A stretch of DNA of 38,550 bases from NCBI GenBank assembly GCA_017460905.1, contig JAFTZZ010000033.1, positions 1 through 38,550 on the forward strand. The letters run 5' to 3'. The notes beneath the pieces were generated by a model. It was not told the DNA's origin. It saw only the letters and a list, made by a program, of their open reading frames with translations, and did no database searches. The DNA comes from Acidaminococcaceae bacterium. Lineage in GTDB: Bacteria; Bacillota; Negativicutes; Acidaminococcales; Acidaminococcaceae. Made by a program: the position numbers and the translations under genes. Below, one piece after another: positions 6,323 to 13,917 of this stretch (the first letter of the stretch is position 1; every line of letters starts with the position of its first letter).

Positions 6323-8008
6323 TTACGCCCCTTCTTTCACAATATCCACGTCGGAAAGGTAGTCTTCTTCATGTTTTTTATAGGTTACGTACGCATTTAA
6401 CAGCGCCGCTGCGCCGTCGATACGGGCCCGCGGATTTTTTCCCTTGCAGGGTTGTATGTTTCCGTTTTTATCCATGTCTACGTTCATGTTGGTAAGGCAC
6501 CATTTTAGTATCGGGTTATTTTGGTACACGATTCGCTTCGCTGCCAGATCCGCCTTCATTTCTTTCAGTGGGATGGACAGTGTTTGTTTTCCCTGCCGTA
6601 CCGGCTCCATGCAGGACGGCCCGAAACTTTCCGCCATATCATCCACCCAGTACGCCGCTGCCCAGGCATCATATCCGATCCAGGTAATATATGTATCGGT
6701 TTCTTCCGATACTTCCAGAAACCATTCCTTTACATATTTCGGATGGAGCTTGTTTCCTGGTACCGTCCGCAGCAGCCCCTGCTGCTTCCAGATATCATAC
6801 GGCACTTTATCCTCCCGGACGCGGATCTCCAGCAGATCCTCCGGCATCCAGAACATGGCCCGGACATACAGATGCCAGTCTCCCGGCATCCGGAACAGTA
6901 CCACCGCAGCCGTCAGGTCCGTCGTTTCCGACAGATCCGCGCCGCCAATCGCATAGCGCGGCATTAAAGCATGCACGTCGTAGACTGCAGTATTGAGGAT
7001 TTCCTCGTATGTCATATAAGCCGTGCTGCCAGTTTCCCGGATGTTAAAATCTTTACATACCAGATTTTTAACTTTCAGGCTGTCGATCTGCGCCGCCTTA
7101 ACCTTATCCGCCAGCACATCATACGATTTAATGGTGCCCAGCCCCGGGTTTGCCTTTATCCAGCAATCCGGTTTTGTCCATTCGGCCCGTTCGTCCAGTT
7201 CGTAGATCAACGGCAGCAGCCTGTCGTTGATGCACTCCCCGGTATAGCTGTCTATAACACGTTCAATCTCTTCATACTTGAGATCAAAAATACCGTCCCG
7301 GACGGTGCCGGCCGTAGTCGTGACCAAAATCATCGGCTGCGTCCTGGCGCTGATACCGTCGACGATAACATCGTATAAATTGGTATCTTTCCAGGCATGT
7401 AATTCATCCATCAGCGCGCCGTGTACGTTCAGGCCGTCCAGCGTGTCGGAGTCATTGCCCAGCGGGGCAAACATCGAATCATTAAACTCGCTGCGCATTT
7501 CCGCCACGCGTGGCTTGATTAGCCGGAGCAGCTGCGGGCTCTTTTTAACCATCCGGACAGCCTCCATCCAGATGATTTTCGCCTGGTCGCGTTTTGTGGC
7601 CACGGCATATATTTCAGCGCCCGGCTCCTGATCGGCGATCATTAGGTAGATGCCGATCACGGACCCCAGTGTTGATTTACCGTTTTTTCTGGCCACCATT
7701 AGAATGACTTCCCGGAACCGGCGGAGGCCGGTTTCCTTATCAACGAAACCAAACATGGCCGCCACCATAGCGCGCTGCCACAGCTCCAGCTTTACATTCT
7801 GGCCACCGAAACGGCCCTTACTCTGCTTGCAGAAGGTTTCAATGAACAGGATGGCGTGCTCAGCTTTCCGGTCGTCATACCGCCACGGGCTTTCCTGATC
7901 CGCGATATCCGCAGCCAGCTTTTTGTATACCGCGTAGATTTTCCGGCAGACCGTCAAGCCGTGGTTCATAGCCTGCCAGTATTCCAGGACGGGATTATTA
8001 CCGGGCAT
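6323..8008 (-). CDS. terL: Terminase large subunit
   Basis: A 561-residue packaging motor subunit. The ATPase domain has Walker A ARKNGKS (residues 106-112) and Walker B with catalytic acid GALMDELHAW (about 198-206), followed by a TTTAG coupling motif (about 230-234). The nuclease domain starts near GGADLSETTDLTA (Asp358) with later acidic residues (YDAWAAAYWVDDMAE). Length and motifs fit the Terminase_1/YmfN-like group that pairs with P27 small subunits. The ATG overlaps the TerS 3' end by 11 nt. The accompanying HNH gene suggests cos-type packaging by family knowledge; no cos site could be identified by eye. Confidence 0.95.
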   Translation of the reverse strand: MPGNNPVLEYWQAMNHGLTVCRKIYAVYKKLAADIADQESPWRYDDRKAEHAILFIETFCKQSKGRFGGQNVKLELWQRAMVAAMFGFVDKETGLRRFREVILMVARKNGKSTLGSVIGIYLMIADQEPGAEIYAVATKRDQAKIIWMEAVRMVKKSPQLLRLIKPRVAEMRSEFNDSMFAPLGNDSDTLDGLNVHGALMDELHAWKDTNLYDVIVDGISARTQPMILVTTTAGTVRDGIFDLKYEEIERVIDSYTGECINDRLLPLIYELDERAEWTKPDCWIKANPGLGTIKSYDVLADKVKAAQIDSLKVKNLVCKDFNIRETGSTAYMTYEEILNTAVYDVHALMPRYAIGGADLSETTDLTAAVVLFRMPGDWHLYVRAMFWMPEDLLEIRVREDKVPYDIWKQQGLLRTVPGNKLHPKYVKEWFLEVSEETDTYITWIGYDAWAAAYWVDDMAESFGPSCMEPVRQGKQTLSIPLKEMKADLAAKRIVYQNNPILKWCLTNMNVDMDKNGNIQPCKGKNPRARIDGAAALLNAYVTYKKHEEDYLSDVDIVKEGA

Positions 8009-8474
8009 TGATAAACGCCTCTAACGGGTCCACGTCTTTGCCACGGCTTTCCTTTTTGGCATGGTCCCGATCGTGGCGGATCATATTCTCAATCTGTTCC
8101 ATCAGCGTGCTGTAAATTTTCAAAAGATCCATGTACGCCTTCAGGTACGGATTGATCCGCTGGATCACCTGGCTGCCGTTTTCAAAATCCACAATGATGC
8201 CTTCGCCATCCAGCAGGTTTTCCGTTTCTTCCAGCTTGCTGTTGATGTATGCTGCCCTGGCGATCAGTTTGCTGACTAATACCTTTTGGCTTTCCGGGAG
8301 GTCTTTGTATATCTTTTGCAGTCGCCGGATCTCACTTTTTTGGCGACGGCTCAAGTTTTCAGCATCCACGCAGTTTTCTGCGTTTTTTCCGGCAGTTTTT
8401 TCTGTTTTCCCGGTAGGCGCTCTTGTTTTGGGCTGTTTCCCGCTTGTAATGCGGCTTTCAGCTCCCTTTCCCAT
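7998..8474 (-). CDS. terS: Terminase small subunit, P27 family
   Basis: About 158 residues. A basic, disordered N-terminus (about 40 residues) precedes helices matching P27/Terminase_4 small subunits: LPESQKVLVSKLIARAAYINSKLEETENLLDGEG, then VQ-type QVIQRINPYLKAYMDLLKIYSTLMEQI. It recognises phage DNA and loads TerL. I chose the ATG at 8474, which has a purine run (AGGGGGG) upstream, over the TTG one codon earlier. Confidence 0.85.
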   Translation of the reverse strand: MGKGAESRITSGKQPKTRAPTGKTEKTAGKNAENCVDAENLSRRQKSEIRRLQKIYKDLPESQKVLVSKLIARAAYINSKLEETENLLDGEGIIVDFENGSQVIQRINPYLKAYMDLLKIYSTLMEQIENMIRHDRDHAKKESRGKDVDPLEAFINAR

Positions 8475-8545
8475 CAATACCCCCCCTATTCCAAAAATGA
8501 CCCGTGTATTAATCGGACCTCAGCCGCCGGTCTGCGACGGCGACG

Positions 8546-8567
8546 CCCCCGTTTTTCAAAACGGGGG
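8546..8567. other. Perfect 10-bp hairpin at the end of the HNH gene
   Basis: CCCCCGTTTT (8546-8555) and AAAACGGGGG (8558-8567) pair perfectly around a 2-base centre that overlaps the HNH stop codon. There is no uridine tail, so it may be an mRNA structure or a packaging-associated feature between HNH and TerS. Confidence 0.4.
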
Positions 8568-8867
8568 GGCTTTGACTTGCCGCAAATCCCCGTTTTCGTC
8601 AAAAAATAATCCATCTTTGACCGGTTTCTGATCCATGCCGCCATGTTCCAGGTTATGGCAGTCCTGGCATAAATACTCCAGATTGTCAAAGTTTAAAGTC
8701 ACATCCGGATCCTCAATGTTTGCCGGCGTCAGATAGCATTTGTGATGCACAATCCAGCCCGGCCTATGGCAACGCTCGCACAATCCATGCACATGTTCAA
8801 TGTATGCATCCCTGCAGTGCTGCCATTCCTTAGAGTTATAAAACGCCTTAGCAAAGTCTCTGGCCAT
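8556..8867 (-). CDS. HNH endonuclease next to terminase
   Basis: About 103 residues with a Zn-binding HNH fold: CERCHRPGWIVHHKCYL (first CxxC pair and catalytic HH), then NLEYLCQDCHNLEH. HNH proteins at this position cooperate with the terminase to cut at cos in HK97-like phages. I prefer the ATG at 8867, which has TTAGGAG at 8 nt; the in-frame ATG at 8900 lies within the upstream terminator hairpin. The gene is the first of the late operon. Confidence 0.85.
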   Translation of the reverse strand: MARDFAKAFYNSKEWQHCRDAYIEHVHGLCERCHRPGWIVHHKCYLTPANIEDPDVTLNFDNLEYLCQDCHNLEHGGMDQKPVKDGLFFDENGDLRQVKAPPF

Positions 8868-8883
8868 GCTTGTATCTCCTAAC

Positions 8884-8917
8884 AAAAAAGCACCAGCCAT
8901 TCAGCTGATGCTTTTTT
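8884..8917. terminator. Bidirectional intrinsic terminator before the late operon
   Basis: AAAAAAGCACCAGC (8884-8897) pairs with GCTGATGCTTTTTT (8904-8917) with one mismatch and a 6-base loop, giving a T-tract in either direction. On the leftward strand it lies between the regulator gene and the HNH start and should end early transcripts, unless antitermination occurs. Confidence 0.75.
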
Positions 8918-8962
8918 AAGAGGAAAGTATGAGAATCACATCTGGCATAACCTGCCAATTAC

Positions 8963-9022
8963 ACTATAACACATTTCGATGTTTCATCTTGTATCATCTT
9001 TGTCTCATCTTGTATCATCTTT
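8963..9022 (-). promoter_or_regulatory. Candidate late promoter with two 21-bp-spaced repeats
   Basis: An 18-bp sequence (leftward strand AAAGATGATACAAGATGA) occurs at 8984-9001 and again at 9005-9022, exactly 21 bp apart, two helical turns. Each copy contains GATGA-N5-GATGA. A -10-like TATAGT lies at 8963-8968, 16 bp from the nearer repeat, with no good -35. That is the geometry of an activator-dependent promoter. The upstream copy overlaps the 3' end of the DUF1492-like regulator gene. Confidence 0.55.
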
Positions 9023-9460
9023 TGTGGATAACTTCATTTTTCTTAAAATGTTTTTCAACGCTTTGCGCTGTATACGATAGATCTGCGCCCTGCTGTAGCC
9101 CAGCTTTGCTTCTATCTCTCTACGGCTGCAGCCGTTAACGTATATGAGCTGCAGCACTTCCCTTTCGCAGCGGTCATCTAAATAATCAATTAGTAATTCC
9201 GCTTTTACATATTTGTCCTGCAGCTTGGCCGTATCTTCTTTAATGTGATCAGACAGCTTTTCAATCTCAGTAAGTATTACGGCATGATCCGACGTCTTAC
9301 GGTCCCAGCCGGGCGCATCTTTATATGCAACCGTTACCTTACTCATACAGCTGCGCAGCCGCTGTATCTCATCCAGATTATTATTGATTTTGTTTTTGCA
9401 TTCAAGATATTGCGATAAAAGCGTAACCAGTTCAAATCTATCCATGTCATCACCGTTCAC
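9005..9460 (-). CDS. DUF1492/RinA-ArpU-like late transcription regulator
   Basis: A 151-residue helical protein. The N-terminal two thirds is a coiled-coil-rich region; the C-terminus has a sigma-region-4-like helix-turn-helix (CEREVLQLIYVNGCSRREIEAKLGYSRAQIYRIQRKALKNI). Such proteins end early operons in Bacillota phages and activate late genes. The GTG at 9460 overlaps the stop of the previous gene; the ATG at 9445 is an alternative. Its last codons (KDDTR-stop) form one of two 21-bp-spaced repeats that probably serve as its target. Confidence 0.75.
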   Translation of the reverse strand: MNGDDMDRFELVTLLSQYLECKNKINNNLDEIQRLRSCMSKVTVAYKDAPGWDRKTSDHAVILTEIEKLSDHIKEDTAKLQDKYVKAELLIDYLDDRCEREVLQLIYVNGCSRREIEAKLGYSRAQIYRIQRKALKNILRKMKLSTKDDTR

Positions 9461-9759
9461 TCATACAGAATTTCCATACCCATTTCTTCAGCCAGCTTCT
9501 TTTCTTCCCGGCAGCCAATATTTTGCTCCCAGCCATGGCACAGGTAGATAGAATCGCACGCCTTCAGTATTTCCAAACACATAGCTAAAATTTCTCCGTG
9601 TGACAATTTTATATTTTGTGTCCACATAAAATTATCCAGCGGATTAATCAGACACCATTCCTTATGCTCTTCTTTCAGATCAGAGCACAACGCTCTGGCA
9701 TCTTGCCTGTTTTCCACTTCGTTGCCAGTAAACGGATGTGATAAATAAACTAATTTCAT
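9457..9759 (-). CDS. DUF4406-like (nucleoside 2-deoxyribosyltransferase-like) protein
   Basis: A 100-residue protein with the DUF4406 pattern: an N-terminal YLSHPFTG strand-loop, NRQDARALC, a central NPLDNF, LKACDSIYLCHGWEQNIGCREEKKLAEEMG and a final MEILYE strand. Related proteins have a deoxyribosyltransferase-like Rossmann fold. Activity cannot be inferred, since the short form may lack catalytic residues. Ribosome-binding site GGAGG upstream. A truncated paralogue begins at 10613. Confidence 0.75.
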   Translation of the reverse strand: MKLVYLSHPFTGNEVENRQDARALCSDLKEEHKEWCLINPLDNFMWTQNIKLSHGEILAMCLEILKACDSIYLCHGWEQNIGCREEKKLAEEMGMEILYE

Positions 9760-9772
9760 TTAATGCCCTCCA

Positions 9773-9868
9773 TTATGCCCATGTTTCTATAATTTTAGGA
9801 TCATCATGCGGATCTCTTGGTATGCGTGTCATTGCTTCCGGAAGTGGCTCTACGGTATGCCGTTCCAT
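9773..9868 (-). CDS. Small hypothetical protein (31 residues)
   Basis: Frame reading MERHTVEPLPEAMTRIPRDPHDDPKI and ending TWA. It fills the gap between the DUF4406-like gene and the 73-residue gene. Its ATG lacks an adjacent Shine-Dalgarno: an AGGAGG lies about 20 nt upstream, better spaced for an overlapping 26-codon frame starting with MKRYIYGTAYRR. Either could be the real product; coding evidence is weak. Confidence 0.3.
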   Translation of the reverse strand: MERHTVEPLPEAMTRIPRDPHDDPKIIETWA

Positions 9869-9914
9869 AAATATATCGTTTCATGCCTTCCTCCTAACTT
9901 GTTGCAGCTCCAGT

Positions 9915-10136
9915 TTAGACGACGCTCTGCCAGCCCCTCCTGTCTTTAGCGCACAACACAAATTTATTATCTTTATGGCTAAACTTCCACGCTGCTTTTA
10001 TTACCCTGTTCGTCGCAAAATAGTTTTTCGACAGGAGTTTTCTAAAGCCTAATTTTTTGATAATGATTTCGCCAAATTTGTAACCATATGGCGTTATCTT
10101 GTAAAAAACAAATAAAATGTACTGCCTGCGTGCCAC
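9915..10136 (-). CDS. Hypothetical basic protein
   Basis: A 73-residue basic protein starting at GTG (10136), preceded by GGGAGGG at the end of the previous gene. Sequence is Lys/Arg/Tyr-rich (YILFVFYKITPYGYKFGE, ATNRVIKAAWKFSHKDNK). I recognise no family. Position in the early operon suggests a small regulatory or accessory phage protein. Confidence 0.5.
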   Translation of the reverse strand: MARRQYILFVFYKITPYGYKFGEIIIKKLGFRKLLSKNYFATNRVIKAAWKFSHKDNKFVLCAKDRRGWQSVV

Positions 10137-10139
10137 AGC

Positions 10140-10382
10140 TTACCCTCCCATTTCGTGCCTGTCGCCAATTTTAGGAAGCTCAGACCATCCGTCATCGTCT
10201 TTTTTCGTTACGCTATGTCTTTGTTCTTTCAAACGTTTGTAATCTTCCAGCGCATACAAAAAAACTTCAATTTCGTCATATTCCCAAATTTCACCGCCAC
10301 CTGGTTCGTTGACGCAGTCCTCGACTTTTGCAATCAATGCATCTATTCCGCCATATTGCTCGACTAAATCCAACGTTTTCAT
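10140..10382 (-). CDS. Hypothetical acidic protein
   Basis: An 80-residue acidic protein (QYGGIDALIAKVEDC, WEYDEIEVFLYALEDYKRLKEQ) with no recognised domain. The ATG has AGGAGG upstream, within the end of the degenerate locus before it. Length, start signal and codon use look genuine. Confidence 0.6.
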   Translation of the reverse strand: MKTLDLVEQYGGIDALIAKVEDCVNEPGGGEIWEYDEIEVFLYALEDYKRLKEQRHSVTKKDDDGWSELPKIGDRHEMGG

Positions 10383-10391
10383 GTTTTCCTC

Positions 10392-10613
10392 CTAAATCCC
10401 AGCGCACCCCGCGGCCTGTGATAGAGCCAATTTACTTCTTTGTAAAATTTGCTGCGCCGTGCAGGGCACGCCGTTCATGCTTTTCCCTGCCAGCCTTCCA
10501 AACTGGCCACATTCTGCCCCGGCATCAGGCCGATCATCGCACATTTCCCTGGCGTCGCCTTTATTGATAGATTCGTTTCCGGTATAAGGATGTGACAAAT
10601 TAACAATTTTCAT
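10392..10613 (-). pseudogene. Truncated DUF4406 paralogue, mosaic remnant
   Basis: The first 27 codons (VNLSHPYTGNESINKGDAREMC) closely match the start of the intact DUF4406-like gene at 9759, at both protein and DNA level. Similarity ends abruptly, and the remaining residues look non-coding in this frame. In another frame, segments MIGLMPGQNVASLEGWQG and SKFYKEVNWLYHRPRGALGF, separated by one TGA, look like parts of a different gene. This suggests a recombination scar. The start overlaps the ParB-like stop (ATGA). Confidence 0.55.
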
Positions 10614-12034
10614 TTTTTAACCTCCGCATCACCTAAATGATAATTAATGTCCGTCCCCTGGATCAGCCCGCGCTCCACTTCACTGATCTGATAGCCCAAA
10701 CCTTCCAGCCATTTATACAGCGCCCGCAAAGCCGGTTTGTTCCTGCCATATTTTGGCCATTCGCCGCGCCAACTGTTTTCGCTACAAATCATTTCCGGCC
10801 CGTCGTTAAATAACCCCCATATAAGTTCTGGTAGCTTTTCAACGGTCTTTGACTTGCTTAAATCTAATTTTTCGACGGCCGTAGCAGCTATTTCGTATGT
10901 ATCCATCCCCTTGCACTCTTCACCGTCCACCGCCAACAGGCCGCGCAAGTTTCCTCTGTCCCACGGGCAATAGCCGAGCACGTTGGCGACGACAGCATAC
11001 AGCGCGCCCTCCACCACTTTTTCATAATTAGCTTTTGTTACTTTAAAGTCGTCGATAAAGGTTTTTCTCAATCCATAAGTTAATTTACTCTGTTCCATCA
11101 GATAATCCCATGCGGCATTTATTTCCTTTTCCCGCTTTATTTTTTCTTCGGTTTTCTTCGGCGCCTGTACAGCTGTAAGTCCTTTTTGATACAAACGCAG
11201 GTACCCGCCTTCTGTTATGCAGTAAAACAGCTTTTTCGTTGGCGGCAACTTTTCAAGTGCCACTTCCGCCGCCCCTTTTTCTGTTTTCCACTTTTTGATT
11301 TCTATGCCAGGATACGGCATAAGGATTTCGTACTGATATGCGGTTGACTCGCTGACTTTTTCCGTTTTGTGTTTTAGCGACTGGATCCAATCCATGACCG
11401 CCGGAAGCATTTTTTTAGTTTCCTGAGCGGCTTTTGCCGCTGCCACAACATACTCAAAATTCCTTGTGCCGATTTCTTCCAGCAGCCGGTTCCGGGTCTC
11501 TACGTCGTCAATTTTAGCCAGCTTGTCAAAATCTTCGAGTGTAAGCTGTTTACCTCGGCCCTTCATAATTCTTTCCAGCTTATCCGGATCAAGTCGGCCG
11601 ATCTCCGTGCGCCGCCTTACAGTCTTTTCTGTGAAACCTGTTTTTTTAGCGATCCCTTCCACGCTGTCGCCCAGATCAAGCAGCTGCTGGAACCCCTTGA
11701 CCTGTTCATATATTGTCAAATCTGCCCGCTGCATGTTTTCCAGAATCATGGTTTCAATCTGCTTTTGTATGGGCATGTCAACAACGGCACACGGCACTTT
11801 CTCTAATCCTGCAGCCCTCGCTGCCGCCAGGCGACGGTGCCCAATAATTACCCGGTATGATTCACCGTCCCACTTCCCGGTAATTTCACCTATCGCCGGG
11901 ACGACAGTCAGGTTTTGATATATTCCGTTTTCCCGGATGCTGGCCGTCAGCTCTGACAAATCTCCCAGGTCCTTTCGCGGATTATCCGGATGCTGCCAGA
12001 TTTTATTAACCGGTATCATCACAATATTTTCCAT
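10610..12034 (-). CDS. ParB/Spo0J-like domain protein
   Basis: A 474-residue protein with an N-terminal ParB/sulfiredoxin-like domain: IPVNKIWQHPDNPRK, LTASIRENGIYQNLTV, YRVIIGHRRLAAAR (CTP/nucleotide-binding GHRR, about residues 61-73), then ILENMQRADLTIYEQ and a helix-turn-helix-like GDSVEGIAKKTGFTEKTVRRR. The C-terminal 270 residues are not recognised. No parA lies nearby, so plasmid-style partition is not supported; phage ParB-like proteins often act as regulators or nucleases in the replication module. ATG preceded by GAGGAT. Confidence 0.85.
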   Translation of the reverse strand: MENIVMIPVNKIWQHPDNPRKDLGDLSELTASIRENGIYQNLTVVPAIGEITGKWDGESYRVIIGHRRLAAARAAGLEKVPCAVVDMPIQKQIETMILENMQRADLTIYEQVKGFQQLLDLGDSVEGIAKKTGFTEKTVRRRTEIGRLDPDKLERIMKGRGKQLTLEDFDKLAKIDDVETRNRLLEEIGTRNFEYVVAAAKAAQETKKMLPAVMDWIQSLKHKTEKVSESTAYQYEILMPYPGIEIKKWKTEKGAAEVALEKLPPTKKLFYCITEGGYLRLYQKGLTAVQAPKKTEEKIKREKEINAAWDYLMEQSKLTYGLRKTFIDDFKVTKANYEKVVEGALYAVVANVLGYCPWDRGNLRGLLAVDGEECKGMDTYEIAATAVEKLDLSKSKTVEKLPELIWGLFNDGPEMICSENSWRGEWPKYGRNKPALRALYKWLEGLGYQISEVERGLIQGTDINYHLGDAEVKK

Positions 12035-12061
12035 GTTTAGATCCTCACTTTCCTCTTTCCC

Positions 12062-12499
12062 TTAAAACGGCACTTCTTCATCATATGGCTCCGGCGTGCC
12101 CATTGCGTCCCAGGCATCTGGCTGCCGGTTGCCCGCCGGCGCAGCATTCGCTGCCGGAGCCTGCTGCCCCCGCGCCGCATCCGCTTTCCGTTCAATAAAT
12201 TCCATACTTGACGCTATTACCTCGGTGATCCAACGACGCTGGCCATCCTTCCCGTCATAACTCCGGATCTGTAGCCGGCCTTCTATCAGTAACCGGTGCC
12301 CTTTTGCGCAGCTGTTCCCACACAATTCCGCGGCCTTGCCCCACAGCACCACCGGAATAAAATCAGCTTCCCGCTGGCCCTGCTGGTTTAAAAAAGGACG
12401 GTCAACAGCCAACGTAATAGCACAGACAACTTTCTGCGACGGTGTATATCGCACGTCCGGATCTTTAGTTAACCGGCCCAGAATTACAATTTTATTCAC
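12062..12499 (-). CDS. ssb: Single-stranded DNA-binding protein
   Basis: A 145-residue SSB. The OB fold covers residues 1-105 (NKIVILGRLTKDPDVRYTPSQKVV, FIPVVLWGKAAELCGNSCAKGHRLLIEGRLQIRSYD, MEFIERK). A Pro/Ala/Gln linker leads to the acidic tip DEEVPF that recruits partner proteins. It starts with GTG, overlapping the helicase-loader gene by 8 nt, and probably works with the Rad52-like protein and the replisome genes upstream. Confidence 0.95.
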   Translation of the reverse strand: MNKIVILGRLTKDPDVRYTPSQKVVCAITLAVDRPFLNQQGQREADFIPVVLWGKAAELCGNSCAKGHRLLIEGRLQIRSYDGKDGQRRWITEVIASSMEFIERKADAARGQQAPAANAAPAGNRQPDAWDAMGTPEPYDEEVPF

Positions 12500-13055
12500 T
12501 CTTTTTACCTCCTGTCAGTTTTTTCTTTTCACCGGGCAACAGGCCGATCAGCTCCGCGCCGCGGATATTTTTGAGAACATAATCAATATTTTTCTTCTGC
12601 AGGTTTCGCTGGCACGCATTTTCGTAATATCGCCGCACCTGCGACTCTACCGTCGTCCAATCTTTCGCCGGGGCCGCGCACAGATTTCGCCATCCGTATG
12701 CCTCTACCGCCATTTTGATTTCCGGCGTGCTCCACTCTAATTTCCCGTAAACAGAAACGGATTCCATTTTATCACAGATCTCTTTCCACGCTTCCGCCCA
12801 CGTTTTGACCCGGTTCCCGCTTACTTCCCCGATCAGTTCCCGGCACGCCTCCAAAATTTCGCACACGGCCGGCAAAAATTTTTTTGAGTACAGGATCAAG
12901 CTGCAGGCTTTCATCAGTACATCCTCCGGGATATCTTTCAGCGCCATCGTGTACGCTGCCAACCGTTTCGCATCCTCTGCCTGGCCATACGCAGAAAACA
13001 GCGTGGCCAGGATTTCGCTTTTTCTATCAGGCGTTGAAATCAACGATCCCACCAC
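12492..13055 (-). CDS. Replicative helicase loader-like protein
   Basis: A 187-residue helical protein resembling phage helicase loaders/inhibitors of the SPP1 G39P type: ILATLFSAYGQ, LAAYTMALKDIPEDVLMKACSLILYSKKFLPAVCEILEAC. The C-terminal half is basic with Trp-rich helices. It overlaps the replisome organizer gene by 29 nt and precedes ssb, the usual place for a loader that brings the host helicase to the origin. Family call is by pattern and synteny. Confidence 0.65.
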   Translation of the reverse strand: MVGSLISTPDRKSEILATLFSAYGQAEDAKRLAAYTMALKDIPEDVLMKACSLILYSKKFLPAVCEILEACRELIGEVSGNRVKTWAEAWKEICDKMESVSVYGKLEWSTPEIKMAVEAYGWRNLCAAPAKDWTTVESQVRRYYENACQRNLQKKNIDYVLKNIRGAELIGLLPGEKKKLTGGKKSE

Positions 13056-13917
13056 CTTCCAGTATGCGCTGCGCAGCCGCCGCCCCGGTTACCGGATCAT
13101 TTTTCCCGGAAGCCGGCGGGTCGCCCCTGTTTTTCAGCACCTCTTCCAAATACGGTATCGGCACTTTAGGCCGCGCCTTTGCGATCACGCGCAGCGCGTC
13201 ACTAAATACATCCAGCCCATACTCTTCCACCATGGCCCGGATCCGTTCCGCCTCGTATATATTTCTGATAGGGCGAACGGTATTCTGGAACATGTCCACC
13301 GCTTTTTTTATTTCGGCGTCGTCCCCTATTTGTGTATTACTGTCTCTTGTTTGATGATCATCATCTTTATCTTCTTCTTCTTCTTTTCTTATTCTTATTC
13401 TACAAGCGTTACTAACGTTATCCGTAACGTCATTCGTAACGTTATCCGTAACGTTACGCGTAACGTTACGCCCGTCATCATTCGTAACGTATTCGTTTGA
13501 AACACCTTGCATGGCCACCAGCATTTTCTGCCGGTCCCTATAACGCTGCTGGCGCAGCTTATTCTTTTCCGCTGCCGTTTCAATGGCCGCGCTGCCGCCC
13601 TGGTGTTTTGCCCAGCCGGTAATCTGGATCAGGTTATCTTCCCCGATCCGGATCATGCCAAATTTTTCAAATGTGGCCAATGCCAGGCGCACGGTATTAA
13701 TCGGCCGCCGCAGTTCTCCGGCCAGCGTTTCCTCTGTATACGGGATGTCCTTAGTTACATAAATCAGGCCGCAGTTATTTATTACCCCTGCCAGAGATAG
13801 AAGTTTAACCCATATCACCAGGATGCTGTCCCCTTCCGGAAGCAATTCAATTTGTTTTATTTTCCGGTTGTCAAAAATGCCGGTGGCTAATTTTATCCAC
13901 TTTAATCCGTCCATCAT
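13027..13917 (-). CDS. Phage replisome organizer
   Basis: A 296-residue initiator. The N-terminal domain fits the phage replisome organizer family (LKWIKLATGIFDNRKIKQIE, VIWVKLLSLAG, GLIYVTKDIPYTEETLAGEL, winged-helix-like). A middle low-complexity segment of repeated NVT(R/D/N) tetrapeptides is encoded by a 12-bp DNA repeat array (13413-13490). A Lys/Glu/Asp-rich linker and a DnaD-like C-terminal domain follow (FQNTVRPIRNIYEAERIRAMVEEYG, VPIPYLEEVLKNR). As with lambda O, the origin appears to lie within the gene. Starts at TAAATG directly after the HNH nuclease gene. Confidence 0.85.
   Translation of the reverse strand: MMDGLKWIKLATGIFDNRKIKQIELLPEGDSILVIWVKLLSLAGVINNCGLIYVTKDIPYTEETLAGELRRPINTVRLALATFEKFGMIRIGEDNLIQITGWAKHQGGSAAIETAAEKNKLRQQRYRDRQKMLVAMQGVSNEYVTNDDGRNVTRNVTDNVTNDVTDNVSNACRIRIRKEEEEDKDDDHQTRDSNTQIGDDAEIKKAVDMFQNTVRPIRNIYEAERIRAMVEEYGLDVFSDALRVIAKARPKVPIPYLEEVLKNRGDPPASGKNDPVTGAAAAQRILEGGGIVDFNA
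13413..13490. repeat. 12-bp iteron array, candidate replication origin
   Basis: The hexamer TAACGT occurs at 13413, 13425, 13437, 13449, 13461 and 13485, with a degenerate copy at 13473: seven positions exactly 12 bp apart. The flanking consensus is about TCCGTAACGTTA. The repeats encode the NVTx tetrapeptides of the replisome organizer. AT-rich sequence lies just to the left (13360-13400), a possible melting region. Periodic iterons inside an initiator gene are a classic phage origin layout. Confidence 0.7.

Noticed and set aside
8480-8560. GC-rich HNH-TerS gap as the cos site
   Set aside because: HNH association hints at cos packaging, but no recognisable cos sequence or symmetric nick site could be defended from sequence alone.
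10610-12034. ParB-like gene as evidence for a plasmid-like prophage partition system
   Set aside because: No parA or parS-like repeats nearby, and a serine integrase is present.
13413-13490. Short regular repeats considered as a CRISPR array
   Set aside because: Unit is 12 bp with no unique spacers, and it lies in a coding frame; an iteron array explains it better.
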